Assembly: GCA_030278955.1 (NCBI GenBank)
Contig: JAOANR010000006.1
Location: 32,267,383-32,331,382, forward strand
Reading direction: 5' to 3'
DNA length: 64,000 nucleotides
DNA from: Hygrophila difformis
Taxonomy: Eukaryota > Streptophyta > Magnoliopsida > Lamiales > Acanthaceae
Part shown: positions 1 to 11,382 of the stretch, piece after piece
Numbering within the stretch: the stretch's first letter is position 1
How the letters are laid out: each line of letters opens with the position of its first letter
Position numbers and translations under genes: made by a program
Notes under the pieces: model-generated
Told to the model about the DNA's origin: nothing
What the model saw: only the letters and a program-made list of their open reading frames with translations
Database searches by the model: none

Positions 1-1533
1 CAATATTTCAAGATTTGACTCGGTCAACCACAGTTTACTCCAAAATTCATTAAAAATCGAGTTTAATTCCAAAAGTTCTGAAATTTTACCACTTACTCAG
101 AAGCATCGAGATGAACAACTTTCTTCAATCCGAGATACCGAAATAGGTCAAATACATCAATTTTCGTCATAACCTAAATCTGTCCGAAATTCGTATACAG
201 CAGTTCAAGATTATCAAGATCTACCATAGCAAATCAACTCCAAAATTAATGAAATTTTACAGAGACCTTTTTAACACATTTATCTACAACTTTCATGTTC
301 GGCCAAAGATCTAAATCGGTCTAGAACTAATGTCAAAAACATGATCAAGATCGGACCTAAGTTCTGTCAAGAATTTCAAGATCCAATTTCAAGCAGTTCG
401 GTTTCGGAGGATTTTTGCATATCAAATCGTCTCTAAAAATTCTTAAAATTTTACAGTAGATAGATCTAAACCTTAGGAACGTTTTTTGTGTTTCAAGTTT
501 TTCCGTTTGAAGTCGTTTTAAGGTTCGGAAAAATTCGTCAAAACTGTTGCGCCGGTAGAAAACATTCCATGACAGATTTTCGCAAGATTCGATTAAGCTT
601 TTAGGTTTCGTGTTTTAATTACTCCCAAAACCATGTAAGTATTAACTTACAGATTTGTAGATATCCGGGATCGTCTATTTTGAAGGCGTGGCTTCCAGTC
701 CTCCGTCTATCCTCTTCGTTCGTCGGGTTCTACGTTCTAGATCCGATTCGGGGCGTAGAATGAAAAATAAGAAGATTAGGATTCGTTTTCGCATCAAAAC
801 GTAAGAGACGAATGGATCAGAACTTACCACGACGTCTAGGAGACTCTGATTTTCGTCCAAATCAGTCTCGCCTTGGTCTCGTGCCTCCGACGATTCCGGA
901 ATTAGGGTTTTCGGACGTATAGAGAGTTGTAGGGTTTTGGAAAAGTGTTCGGAGCTTTTAAGAGGGCTTATTTATAGTTAAACAAGACCTAGGGACGCCC
1001 AAGGTCAGCCCCTAAGAGTCTTGAGCCGAATGGTGTTCAACCGAAGTAGGAAAATCCGGATTTGGGCGAGAAAATCTCGCACGGGCGAATCTGTCCGACG
1101 GCGCGGTCGTGGCGCGCTCTCCTCCCTTTGACCGCGCGGCACTCGCCTGGACTTCGGTCCGGGCGGGTCGTGCGATCCGTCGTGCATTTCCTCATCTCTT
1201 TCGGATTTCTATCCCTCTATGCTCCCGTATTCCGATTTCCGGGGTATCTTCGGGTTTACGGAAGTAGGAACCCCGTATAATTTATGTTTGGACTCGAATT
1301 CTCGAGTTCATTGGTGTCGGGTTTCGGTGTACAATATACTTATCTTTAATTAATTCTTTTTATTTAATTAAATTCCTTTAATTCCCTTTTTAAGTTAAAT
1401 CTCATTTCTCATTTCCTTATCTTTATTTATTTCTTTATTTGCTGGTTTTATTTATTTATTGTATTTATTTTATTTATTGTTTATTTATCTAATTATTGTT
1501 TTATTTTATGTTGGAAAATTCTCGGGTATTACA
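1..1533 (-). repeat. Partial 3' LTR of gypsy element C
   Basis: On the minus strand this begins TGTAATACCCGAG at 1533, directly after a purine tract (minus reading of 1534-1550), so it is the start of a 3' LTR. It matches the LTRs at 35476-37621, 41970-44568 and 50388-52989: the same GC-rich block with the GCGCGGT motif, the same donor-like GTAAG sites and the same text through to window base 1. A TATA box (minus TATAAATA, 969-976) marks the promoter. The distal end lies outside the window. Small reading frames in it are not genes. Confidence 0.9.
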
Positions 1534-1552
1534 GTCTACCCTCTTTAAGAAT

Positions 1553-1772
1553 CAACTTCGTCCTCGAAGTTGTGTTTCGGCCTTTCTCGTGCTAAAGTCT
1601 TTTGTTTGTTTTATTATTTTGTGACTGAACTTAGAATTAAAACTTCTAAGCTGCCTACGTACCCTGTGAAGGGATCAAGCTATAACGTAGTTCAAAAGTT
1701 TACAAAATGCACGAAAAATAGGTGGTATGACATCCTCTCCCCCTTAAGATTGCAGTTATGTCCCCATAACTG
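1553..1772 (-). promoter_or_regulatory. Element C 3' UTR: two hairpin-PPT modules
   Basis: On the minus strand an 8-bp hairpin with loop GGGA (1753-1772) overlaps the pol stop and is followed by CTTAAGGGGGAGAGG. Further on, the CTACGT...ACGTAG stem-loop (around 1660-1690) is followed by a second 8-bp hairpin with loop AGGA (1553-1572). The real PPT and the LTR start TGTAATACC at 1533 come next. The same layout recurs in A and H. Confidence 0.7.
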
Positions 1773-4038
1773 TGTCGGTATCGGTTTGGAACAATGTCGG
1801 GTAGCGTTCTCTCATGTCGGATTCTACTTCCCAAGTTGCCATCTCACTTTCGTGGTTCGACCAAAGAACCATGATCATTTTGACGGTTTTGTTCCTCGTT
1901 ACTCGTTCCTTAGTGTCGAGAATATGCACTGGGACTTCTTCATAAGTCAAATCTTCATCGAGCTCAATTATCTCCGGTTGAAGTACATGTGTCGGGTCCG
2001 GCACATACTTCTTTAGTTGTGAGACATGGAAGACATTATGAACTCGATCTAATTGTCGCGGTAAAGCCAGTCGGTAGGCTAAATTCCCGACTCGTTCTAG
2101 AATCTCGTAAGGTCCTATGTATCGAGGACTCAACTTTCCTCGCTTGCCAAAGCGCATCACCCCCTTGATGGGTTATATCTTTAGCATGACCCTATCTCCC
2201 ACTTGAAATTCTAGGTCTCGTCGTCTCACGTCAGCGTAACTCTTCTGACGGTCTTGAGCGGCTTTCATTTTTCCTTGAATCACTTTGATTTGTTGAGCCA
2301 TGTCTTCGATAAGTTGTGGTCCCACTACCACCAACTTATCGTTCTCTTCCCAGCTCAACGGACTTCGGCACTTTCGTCCATACAACGCCTCGAAAGGTGC
2401 CATGCCAATGCTAGCATGGTAGCTATTATTATAAGAGAATTCGATTAAGGGTAAATGGGATTCCCAATTTCCCTTAAATTCCAGCACGCATGCTCTCAGC
2501 ATGTCTTCTAGTGTTTGGATTGTTCTCTCGGTTTGACCATCCGTCATCGGGTGGAATGCGGTGCTCATTTTGATTTGAGTACCGAGAGCTTTTTGTAACT
2601 ACGTCCAAAAGTGAGAGACAAATCTACTGTCTCTATCGGAAATGATGACATGTGGTACTCCATGTCGTCGTACCACATTATCAACGTAGGCTCGGGCCAA
2701 TTGGTCCATAGTCCACGTGTCCTTCATCGGGATAAATATGGCTGTCTTCGTTAGCCTATCCACAATCACCCAAATCTTGTTCATGCCTTTAGGTGATCGG
2801 GGTAATCCCGAGACAAAATCCATTGAGATGCTATCCCACTTCCAACTTGGAATATCTAGTGGTTGCATCAGTCCTAGGGGTTTATGTCGCACTGCCTTAA
2901 CCTTTTGGCAGGTGAGACATTTCGCCACGAAGTCTGCCACTTCCTTCTTCATTCCCGGCCACCAATAGATCTTCTTCAGATCTTTGTAAAGTTTGTCGCC
3001 TCCAGGATGCACTGAATATGGGGTGTTGTGCCCTTTCTCCATCAACCTTTGTTTCAACTCGGCACATTTAAGGGGCACGCACCATCTCCCTTTGAAACGA
3101 ATGCTTCCATCCTCATGGACAACAAATCCTATTGCCTTTCCTTCGGCAATATACCCCCTTATCTTCTCGAGTTTCGCATCGCCCGGTTGGGCGAGCTTAA
3201 TCTCGTCCAATATTGGAGTTTCTACGTCCATGGCGTTGATGGTTTCACTCACTGTGCCAGGATGCACAAGTTCTAACTCCAATCTTGCTAACTCCATGTA
3301 CAATGCCGGCGGAATTACCAACGAGTTTGTCACGTGTTGGGTTTTCCGACTTAGGGCATCGGCTACCACATTCGCCTTCCCCTCGTGGTATGCTATCTCT
3401 AAATCGTAGTCTTTAATAAGTTCCAACCACCTTTGCTGTCTCAAATTCAACTCCTTCTGAGTGAATATATATTTCAAGCTCTTGTGGTCGGTGAACATTC
3501 GACACTTCCGCCCATAAAGATAATGCCTCCATATCTTTAGAGCGAAAACGACCGCTGCCAACTCCAGGTCATGTGTCGGATAATTCTCCTCGTGAGGTTT
3601 CAGTTGGCGTGATGCATACGCTACGACTCTCGAGTCTTGCATCAAGACACAACCTAAACCTTCCTTCGAAGCATCGCTGTAAACTTCGAAGTCACCATTC
3701 TCTGATGGTAGTGTTAATACGGGTGTGGTTGTGAGTCGTTTCTTCAGCTCTTGAAACGCTGTCTCACAAGCCTCTGTCCACACGTATTTTACTCCCTTCT
3801 TAAGTAGCTGGGTCAAAGGTCGTGCGATTTTCGAAAAATCCTTCACGAACCGTCTATAGTACCCGGCTAATCTAAGGAAACTCCTTATCTCAATTTGGCT
3901 CTTGGGAGTTGCCCACTCAGTTACGGCAGAGACTTTTGCCGAATCCACTGAAACTCCATCAGCGGATACTATATGTCCAAGAAATGCTACCTCCTTCAAC
4001 CAAAAATCGCATTTGGACAGTTTGTCGTATAGCTGATC
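1756..4038 (-). pseudogene. Ty3/gypsy (Tekay/Del-type) pol fragment, two nonsense codons
   Basis: One reading frame covers the end of reverse transcriptase ([12 protein letters not shown], then [10 protein letters not shown] and the [18 protein letters not shown] connection), RNase H ([33 protein letters not shown]), the integrase zinc finger (H-H-CLTCQ), the integrase core and a C-terminal chromodomain-like tail ([16 protein letters not shown]). Two in-frame stops break it: TAG at 2599-2601, where the sister copy in element H has Glu, and TAA at 2173-2175, where H has Ser. The RT connection also has SFLRLAGYY where families usually have SFLGLAGYY. Gag, protease and most of RT are missing at the 4040 junction. 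It is a dead 3' half of an element and cannot make a full polyprotein. Confidence 0.92.
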
Positions 4039-4040
4039 GA

Positions 4041-4371
4041 GTAAACAATAGAAGGTAAGAAAATAAAAAAAAACACTTTCGAGGCTCGCGCGGTGGTGGG
4101 GTGATTTTTAGACAGTGAGCGACCTTCAATAACAGTGATCGCTATTATTGAAGGTCCTACCATCCGCGAATTTAGGAAAAAACCCACATGTTTTCTCACT
4201 GTGACACTATTACAACAGTGTTGATCGACACTGCTCAATGGTACCACAGCTTGAAATTCAGGTTTGAAATTAAGATAAGGAAAAGAAAACTGTATGTAAC
4301 TAGAAATTAGCTGAGTGGCTAATCGTTATCTCTGTGAAGAGACCTTTTTGCCGGAGCTTCCACCAATCTCT
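4041..4371 (-). repeat. Unit G, low-coordinate remnant
   Basis: Non-coding. From about 4100 it aligns by eye with 31440-31720 in unit E (GACAGTG..CGCTAT..TTATTGAAG, CACATGTTTTCTCACTGT, TTTGAAATTAAGATAA, GCTTCCACC). It is the left flank of element D and continues at 39910. Its left edge is an abrupt junction with C pol near 4040, so one end of G is lost. Confidence 0.7.
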
Positions 4372-4813
4372 TGTAATACCCGAGAATTTTGCAACATAAA
4401 ATAAATAAATAAATAAACGATAAACATAACTGTTACAATAAACAAATAAATATAATAAATGAATAAACATAATACATAGACAATGAAATGAGAAATGGAA
4501 TTTAATTTAAGAAGGAATTAAATTTCCAATACCCGTAAAGCCAAAGATAAAATTAATCAAATAAATTGTACAAGTATACCCGACACTAATGGACTCGAGA
4601 ATTCGAGGCCAATATTAAATCTAGACCCGAGTAAGAATTTAGATAGGAACTAGGAGCCCGAAAATATCCCGGAAATCCGAATCCGAGAACATAGAGGGAT
4701 AGAAGTCCGAAAGAGAAGAGGAAACGCCCGACGGATCGCACGACCCGCCCGGACCGAAGTCCAGGCGTGGGCCGTGCGTGGCCGCGCGGTGAGTGGCTAG
4801 ACGGCGCGCCAAC
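4372..4813 (+). repeat. Element D 5' LTR, first piece
   Basis: Matches the first part of the H LTR (AT-rich ATAAATAAAT start, then CGACGGATCGCACGACCCGCCCG and the GCGCGCCAAC block). It stops at CCAAC (4809-4813), the TSD of unit E, and resumes at 35476. Confidence 0.9.
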
Positions 4814-5419
4814 TGAAACTTTTGACAAATTTCACTAACACGAGTGTTTTTCAATAAAATATCCCAGGTTAAATTTATTAAGTGAAAAGAGTTATGATTC
4901 ATGGGAAAGAGGTTTAAGGATATATTTCACTTTTTATTACTCATGTGGGAAACTTTGATTTCGAACGGCGCTGTGGACCTCCCCGGCATGAAACTTTTGA
5001 CAGTTTTCACGGTGCAGCCGGGATAGATAATTCAATCTTGACATTCAGTCTGTCACACTGAAGATCCCCAGCGTTTGGCATCATGAAACTTATCATAGTT
5101 TTATGTTATGAAGATCCTTGCCATGAAATACATTCCCACTATATGAGTATTTTCTGAAAAATCATAATCCTGGTTTTCAATTTTATTTAATGAAACCACT
5201 TTATGATGGCGGAGTTGGGATTAGGGATATATTTATAGGTTGTCACGTTTTTATTACTCGTGTTAAGAAACTGTGCCCCCGAAAGCGCACGGAGTCAAAA
5301 ATTGCAGTATTTATAGTAAGTACCGGATCGTTCACTGGAGGATGTGCGATGGAAGCAGGGCCCACGTCGTTTACTAAGATTTTCCACTCTGTTACTCGAT
5401 TCAAGTTTGTGTTTTGACT

Positions 5420-6060
5420 ATCAACTACTTGACAGAATTTAAACTAAGCTATGAAAGCAATTAAAATAAAGCAGATAAAATTATTCTAGGAAGCGAATTA
5501 AATTTAGTCTAAGAAAGCAATAAAATTATTCTAAGAAAGCGATTAAGATTATTCTAAGAAAGCGGATTTAAAATGAGACAGAAGGGACAGGAAGAAAATA
5601 ATAAAAATTGGACAAGATTCAGATGAAACACAATTAAACTTCCATTTTAATACACAGATCTTTGTTTGAGATAACCCATCAGTTAGCTAACTCTCATGTT
5701 CTCTGTACCATGTTCCCTTTAACAGACAGGTACTTACAGTAAGAGTTTATATGCTCTTAAGGAAACATAATCTAAGATACCACAGACTCATGACTCCCTT
5801 CACAGGCCTTGCAAAGTTATATTATTTATCTGTGGTGGACAAGCAACACCTGACAAATCATTAGTTGAAGTGTCAAGTACCACTATCATTCCCCCATGTC
5901 ACACCCAAAGATTCTAATCAAGCCTGAACTATCCCTTAACTCTCAGTCCTAGTAGCAGTTACGCAACTCTCAATACAACCGAGTGACCTCTAAAGAAAGC
6001 AGTTAAAAGAAAGCGGTAAAAGAAAGCGGTAAAGAAAGCATTTAAAATCCTATCACTCGG
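5420..6060. repeat. AAAGCGGTTAAA-type diverged repeats in unit E
   Basis: Many spaced copies of GAAAGC(A/G)(G/A)(T/A)TAAA occur, for example around 5440-5580 and 5990-6045. There is no coding potential. The composition resembles the U5 ends of some plant LTRs, which would suit the minus orientation assigned to E. Confidence 0.5.
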
Positions 6061-6298
6061 AGGTTTTTGAAAGTCTGACCCTGGTAGTAAAAGAAAGCCC
6101 CCAGTCAGAATGACTGGGTGTGGATCAAGAATTCCCTATTCTCGGTGAACCGCTCGCGGTGTTCACTTCCCGTCGGGTGGTTATGAGATACAAACTAATG
6201 AAACGAACTAATATATTAGTTCGTTCCGGATGTACTCACTCAGGACTCAAAAATAGACATTGGCAGAGGAGGATAGCAGTTGAAAGGAACTCAACCCT

Positions 6299-9200
6299 TG
6301 TAATACCCCAGATTTTTATCAACGTCCAAAGGAATAAAAAATTTATTCCGATCAATGTCGAAATATCTCCGAGAAGAAGAAAATAATTTATTGTGATAAA
6401 TTATTGCTCGGAAATGAAACACCGATAGATTCAAAATTCAAAATGGAATAAAAGAGGGAAAGGAAGTCCGAAGACATTCCATGAATTGAGTCAAAATAAT
6501 TGGAATTAAATTCAAGAAGGAAAATAATTCTAATTCCAAGAACCCATGAAGTCGGAAGAAATTTAATTACACAAGTTATTGCACGGGAGTCAAAAGACGA
6601 CGAATTGGAAGCCGACGAACCCGAGACCGACGGACTTAAGATTTCAAACACGAAATTCATTTGAAACGAGATAAATTTAAGATAAGAATTTATAATCCGA
6701 GAATGACCCGAAAAATCGAGCCCGAAAATGTAGGAGGATAGAAACCCGAAAGAGAGGAGAAAAGGCCCGACGGGATCGCACGGCCCAGTCCGGACGCACG
6801 GCCCAGACCAGGCTGCGCGCTCTCCGCGCGGTGTTTGGCCTTACAGCGCGCCAACCCCGCGCCAACCACACAGCAGCTGCAACTTGACGCGTTTATGCGA
6901 TTTTCTTGCCATATTTTCGACCCTCTACTATGGAAACCTGATCTATTATGGGGGAAGGGGGATATGGACGAAATATAGAGGATTCCTACACCCTATATTC
7001 AGATTTTTAACCCTAATCTACTCCCAAAACAGCCCCCAAACCGTCCACCCCCTCTTCCCCACTCAAACCACTCTCAATTTTCACCCATACAAAGAAATCC
7101 TAGAGTTTTGAGCATCCAAGGACCATCCCGACGAAGGAAGCGGCGATTCGGACGAGGCCAAGAAACTTTCAGACCTTGTGTGGTGGTAAGGGATAGATTT
7201 CAATCTTAGATCATGGTTCCTAATCGAACTTAGAGTCCTAACTTTTAGTTTTTCGCTCTTGTATTCACAAATCGGGACCGAAGAGAAAGAAACGAGTAGA
7301 TTGGACGTGTTCACGGACTCCGGAGGCCATCCCGACGAAATCTAAGACTTTAGATCTTAGATACTGTAAGTTGATTCTTCTCATAACCGTTTGGTGCCCT
7401 AAAATCGAATGGAATGCAAGTTTTAGTCAACGTACGAAAATCTGTCCCAAAAACCCTCCCTATGCGCAGTTTCTGAAATCCAATTTTTAGACCCTTTTCG
7501 AGCTTTCAAACGGAGAAACTTAAAACTACAAAATTGTTTCTAAGGACTTAAAGTATACTGTGTAAAAATTTCAGAAATTTTCATCGACATTTGGCCCGTC
7601 GAATCGAATCTGGTATACTCTGCGTTTTCGGACAAAACCCCATATGTGACAGTTTTGCGCGTTCGACTCCCTTGACGTTTTTCTAATGGATCCCATCAAA
7701 ACTAAACTTTCATGTAAAAACGAAAGTTGTAGCTAACTGTCTAAATATTGTGTCCGTAAAATTTCACGCGTTTTCGTTAAGTTTTGATACTCGAAATTTC
7801 ACCGAAATGATTCTGCGTTTTTAAACATTTTCGAAAATCCTGACAGCTTTCATATGCGGACTTCGTGTGGATTTTTCTCTCACCTTTGGTCGAAACCAAT
7901 CTTTGATGTGAACATAAAAGTTGTAGATATTTGTCTCAAGATTATGCCCGTAAAATTTCATGAACTTTGGTTAACGTTTGGACTTTCAAATTGATCCAAA
8001 CAGCCTGCGTTTTTGAAAAGAAAACTTGACAGATTTTTATCCAAACTTGATGCGCGGATCTGATCCGATCCGGAGTGTTTCCGGACAAAATACCTCTAAT
8101 AGAACTTGTTCATTTTTGTGTCATTTACATGCCTGTAAAATTTCATAATTTTCGGAGTTCGTTTACTAGGTCGGAAACATGTTTTAACAACAGTGCGCTG
8201 TTACCGGAAGGTGGCAGCTTATACTTTTTAAGAAGATCGTAAAATTTGACTTGTTTCCTTACCCGATTTCGAGAAACCTAAAACACAAAAGTTGTTCGTT
8301 AGGGTGTCGTTGATACACTGAGTAAATTTCATAGTGATCGCCTTAAGAATGAATTTTTGAAACCAAAAGGCGTAATCTGCGACGGGTGCGCTTACTAAAC
8401 TTTGAGATTTATGAAAAACTTTCCTTGCGACACTTTCAACAATTTTGAAAACTTTATGAATTATGATCGAATTGGGAACTATGAAATCTTGATTATGTGG
8501 CTTGTGGACATAAGAGCCCAAGCATACGACTAGCGGACATAAGAGCCCTAGTGAAACATAAATTATGCGGCTTGTGGACATAAGAGCCCAAGCGTACGAC
8601 TAGCGGACATAAGAGCCCTAGTGAAATATTGATTTGAGGCTTGTGGACATAAGAGCCCAAGCGTACGACTAGAGGACATAAGAGCCCTAGTGAATATCGA
8701 CCATGAGGCTTGTGGACATAAGAGCCCTAGCGAATGGTGATTTGTAAGACTTGTGGACATAAGTGCCCAAGTGGAAACAAAAGTAGAAGAATGAAATATT
8801 AGCTATGCGAGAACATATAATCTATCCCATGAATTATGAAACCCTTTGACTTATAATAAATTCTTTTATGCTAATTTCTAAAATTTATATCCTTAGTATT
8901 TGTACGTCTCTTTACGTTTAGAATCATGCAGTTAAATTCTTATTATTAATGTTGACAAAATACATTTTTATACTATAAAATGTGCATGAGTAAAAAGGAG
9001 AATTTTTATTAATTACATTTTTAAAACCCATTATTGTTATGTTAAGAATTAACTTACTCATTATTTTATATACTGATAAAACCCGTTGTTTTATTTTTCT
9101 TTTACAGAGTATGAAGGAATGGCATGAGCATGCACGCATATTGGGGCTCGGGAATTAAATTAGGAACTGTGAACGTTGTATTTTGTTAGACTTAAATTAC

Positions 9201-9424
9201 CCACTGCGTTTTGGCCATGTCGGTCCGTATTTAAATTTTCCGCTGCGACTTATTTGAATTATACTGTGTTATTTTAAAGTAAATCCTTTTTGGGCTTGTT
9301 TTTAAATTATTTTTGAAATACATTTAGCCTTGCATCTCTCAAGCGAGCTCGAATGAACTCGTGTCTTGCTTGGGAGGTGTGGCGGTGGCATCCCGGCCTG
9401 GGTTATCAAATCCGGGGTGTTACA
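6299..9424 (+). repeat. Element A 5' LTR
   Basis: TGTAATACCCCAG...GGGGTGTTACA. It contains a 24-bp hairpin (6382-6405), a GC-rich block (6770-6860), a donor-like GGTAAGG at 7186, a roughly 60-bp tandem repeat (8499-8772), an acceptor-like TTTTACAG at 9107 and a U5 stem-loop (9341-9371). Confidence 0.95.
8499..8772 (+). repeat. Tandem repeat inside A 5' LTR
   Basis: About five imperfect copies of a unit built on GGCTTGTGGACATAAGAGCC followed by a CAAGCGTACGACTAGCGGACATAAGAGCC-like half. The motif GACATAAGAGCCC recurs nine times or so. The same array is in the 3' LTR (29890-30162). Confidence 0.85.
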
Positions 9425-9427
9425 AAG

Positions 9428-9440
9428 TGGTATCAGAGCC
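9428..9440 (+). promoter_or_regulatory. Element A primer binding site
   Basis: TGGTATCAGAGCC three bases after the LTR end. It is complementary to the 3' end of plant initiator tRNA-Met, the usual primer for plant Ty3/gypsy elements. Confidence 0.9.
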
Positions 9441-9948
9441 CGGAAGTATTTTTAAATTATTATTATTATTTTTGGCCAATATAGAGGCCCAAGGATTTTT
9501 AAAACAAATATTAATATTATTTTTTTTAACTACCATGATTATTATTTTTAAAATTTTAAGTTTTGTTTCCATGGAACAAAAATTTATTTTAAACCCATGG
9601 AAAATATTTACATATGCATAGAAAATTTTTCCAACAAATTTTTAAATTCACGAAAATATTTTTTCGGGGTTGGGATAACATTGCATTGCATTGCATACAT
9701 CCACGAATATTGCGCTATTTTTTTATGTGAATTATCAGTATTAAATATTACTCTTATCTTAGAATTTGACATGACCCTGACTTAGGAGCGTTTACTTAAG
9801 ACTAATTTTGCCTTAGTCCTAGAACTTGATCACCTAAGTTTAGCATGCTCCTATCTATTACCTTTTGCCAATCCTATCTTATAGATTTTCTGGAACGCTA
9901 ACTTGCCTTAGATTAGAAACTCATCTTCACGTGCGTTGATAACAGAAA

Positions 9949-10992
9949 ATGGCACCTAAGGGAAAATTGAGGAAGGAAACCCCAAACAACACCAATGCTG
10001 ATCTCCCCAACGCACCCAACAATACCGAGATTACTCATAACGTAGGAGGGCAAGCGCCTCCTATTCCCAATAATTTGGACGAACGCCTAAGAACTATGGA
10101 AGAAGTCCTCATAGCCTTGGGAAACGCCGAGGTACGAAGGACACCAGTGGGTGTACCATCGCCGGCAGCCCGACTCAATTACCCAGCGTTAGTGAACCCT
10201 TACCAGCCAACCCACTATGATGGCCAAGAGGATCCGGCCAAACTTGAAGATTGGATCCGCACATTTGATAAGCTCCTTAGCGCTATCAAATGTCCCGAGG
10301 ATGAGAAGGTCCAAGTGGCGACCTACTATCTTGGCGGAGAGGCCGACGAATGGTGGCATGACCTCCAAGGAAATTTGACTAAAACCTACCTATGGGAAGA
10401 ATTTAAGGAGGTTTTGAGGGAAATGTTTTACCCAATGAGCATTAAGGCCGCAAAGTATGAAGAATTTGTCCATTTGAAACAAGGTGGGCAAACGGTACAA
10501 GAGTACTATGCCAAGTTTAAGGAGCTGGTTAGATTTGCTCCTACAATGGTGCCAACTGACTTCAACAAGGCTCAGAAGTTCGAGATGGGTTTGAATCTTG
10601 ATATTCGAGAGATATTGGTGGGAGGACAATGCACGACTTTGCAGGCGGTATATGACCGGGCAGTAGCAGTCGCTCGTGTCCAACAATTAAAGCGGAAGGA
10701 CAATGGCGAATCGAGCAAGAACTCGCAAGGATGTGAGGAGAAGAATCGTAATAAGAACAACAATAATAACTTTAGGAGGGGCAATGACCAAGCTAGATTC
10801 AATGGGTCTAGAGGGAATGATAATCGTGGTGTATTCATACCAAAATGCCCGCGGTGCAATCGTCCGCATCTGGTGCGCCAGTGCCCGAAGCCTGGAGCCT
10901 GCTATAAGTGCGGCAAGTTTGGTCACATGGCTAGGGGATGTCGAACGCCGGAGGAGGCGATCGAAAGGAGAATGGATCTGGTGAACCTCTAG
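9949..10992 (+). CDS. gag: Gag polyprotein of element A
   Basis: An intact 347-aa frame starting MAPKGKLRKE, the same start as in B. Residues about 99-195 form the Retrotrans_gag domain (WIRTFDKLL, YYLGGEADEWW, FYPMSIKAAKYEEF, QGGQTVQEYYAKFKELVRFAP). A basic, Asn-rich linker follows. Two zinc knuckles come next: C300-C303-H307-C312, one residue short of the canonical spacing, and a canonical C318-C321-H326-C331. It should form the virus-like particle and bind the element RNA in the cytoplasm. No protease, RT or integrase follows. It ends 390 bp before the 3' LTR. Confidence 0.95.
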   Translation: MAPKGKLRKETPNNTNADLPNAPNNTEITHNVGGQAPPIPNNLDERLRTMEEVLIALGNAEVRRTPVGVPSPAARLNYPALVNPYQPTHYDGQEDPAKLEDWIRTFDKLLSAIKCPEDEKVQVATYYLGGEADEWWHDLQGNLTKTYLWEEFKEVLREMFYPMSIKAAKYEEFVHLKQGGQTVQEYYAKFKELVRFAPTMVPTDFNKAQKFEMGLNLDIREILVGGQCTTLQAVYDRAVAVARVQQLKRKDNGESSKNSQGCEEKNRNKNNNNNFRRGNDQARFNGSRGNDNRGVFIPKCPRCNRPHLVRQCPKPGACYKCGKFGHMARGCRTPEEAIERRMDLVNL

Positions 10993-11055
10993 CAGGGAGA
11001 AGCTGAAAAAGGGAACAAGGTCAAAACTCGAACATCCTTGAGAATAATGCATAGG

Positions 11056-11382
11056 CAGTTATGGGGACATAACTGTAATCTTAAGGGGGGGAGGATGTAA
11101 CCACCTGAATATTATGTATTCCAAATCAATAAAATAAACAAATTCGAATTGTTTTGAACTACGTCATGGCTTGATCCCTTCACAGGGTACGTAGGCAACT
11201 CGGAAATTTCAATTCTGGGTTCAGTCAAACAATAATCAAACAACAAACAATCAACAATCGAACAATAATTCAATAACACAATATCGCAAAATAATAAAAT
11301 AAACAAAAGGACCCTAACTCTTAGCGCGAGAAAAGCCGAAACACAACTTCGAGGACGAAGTTGATTCTTAAGGGGGGTAGAC
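11056..11382 (+). promoter_or_regulatory. Element A 3' UTR with two hairpin-PPT modules
   Basis: The hairpin CAGTTATG-GGGA-CATAACTG (11056-11075) is followed by CTTAAG and a G-run ending AGGATGT. Then comes the CTACGT/ACGTAG stem-loop (about 11158-11193). A second hairpin, CAACTTCG-AGGA-CGAAGTTG (11344-11363), precedes CTTAAGGGGGGTAGAC, the functional PPT, which abuts the LTR at 11383. Confidence 0.8.

Noticed and set aside
1570..2016. A 148-aa plus-strand frame opposite C pol
   Set aside because: It is the complement of the pol end, the hairpin-PPT region and 3' UTR; no domain.
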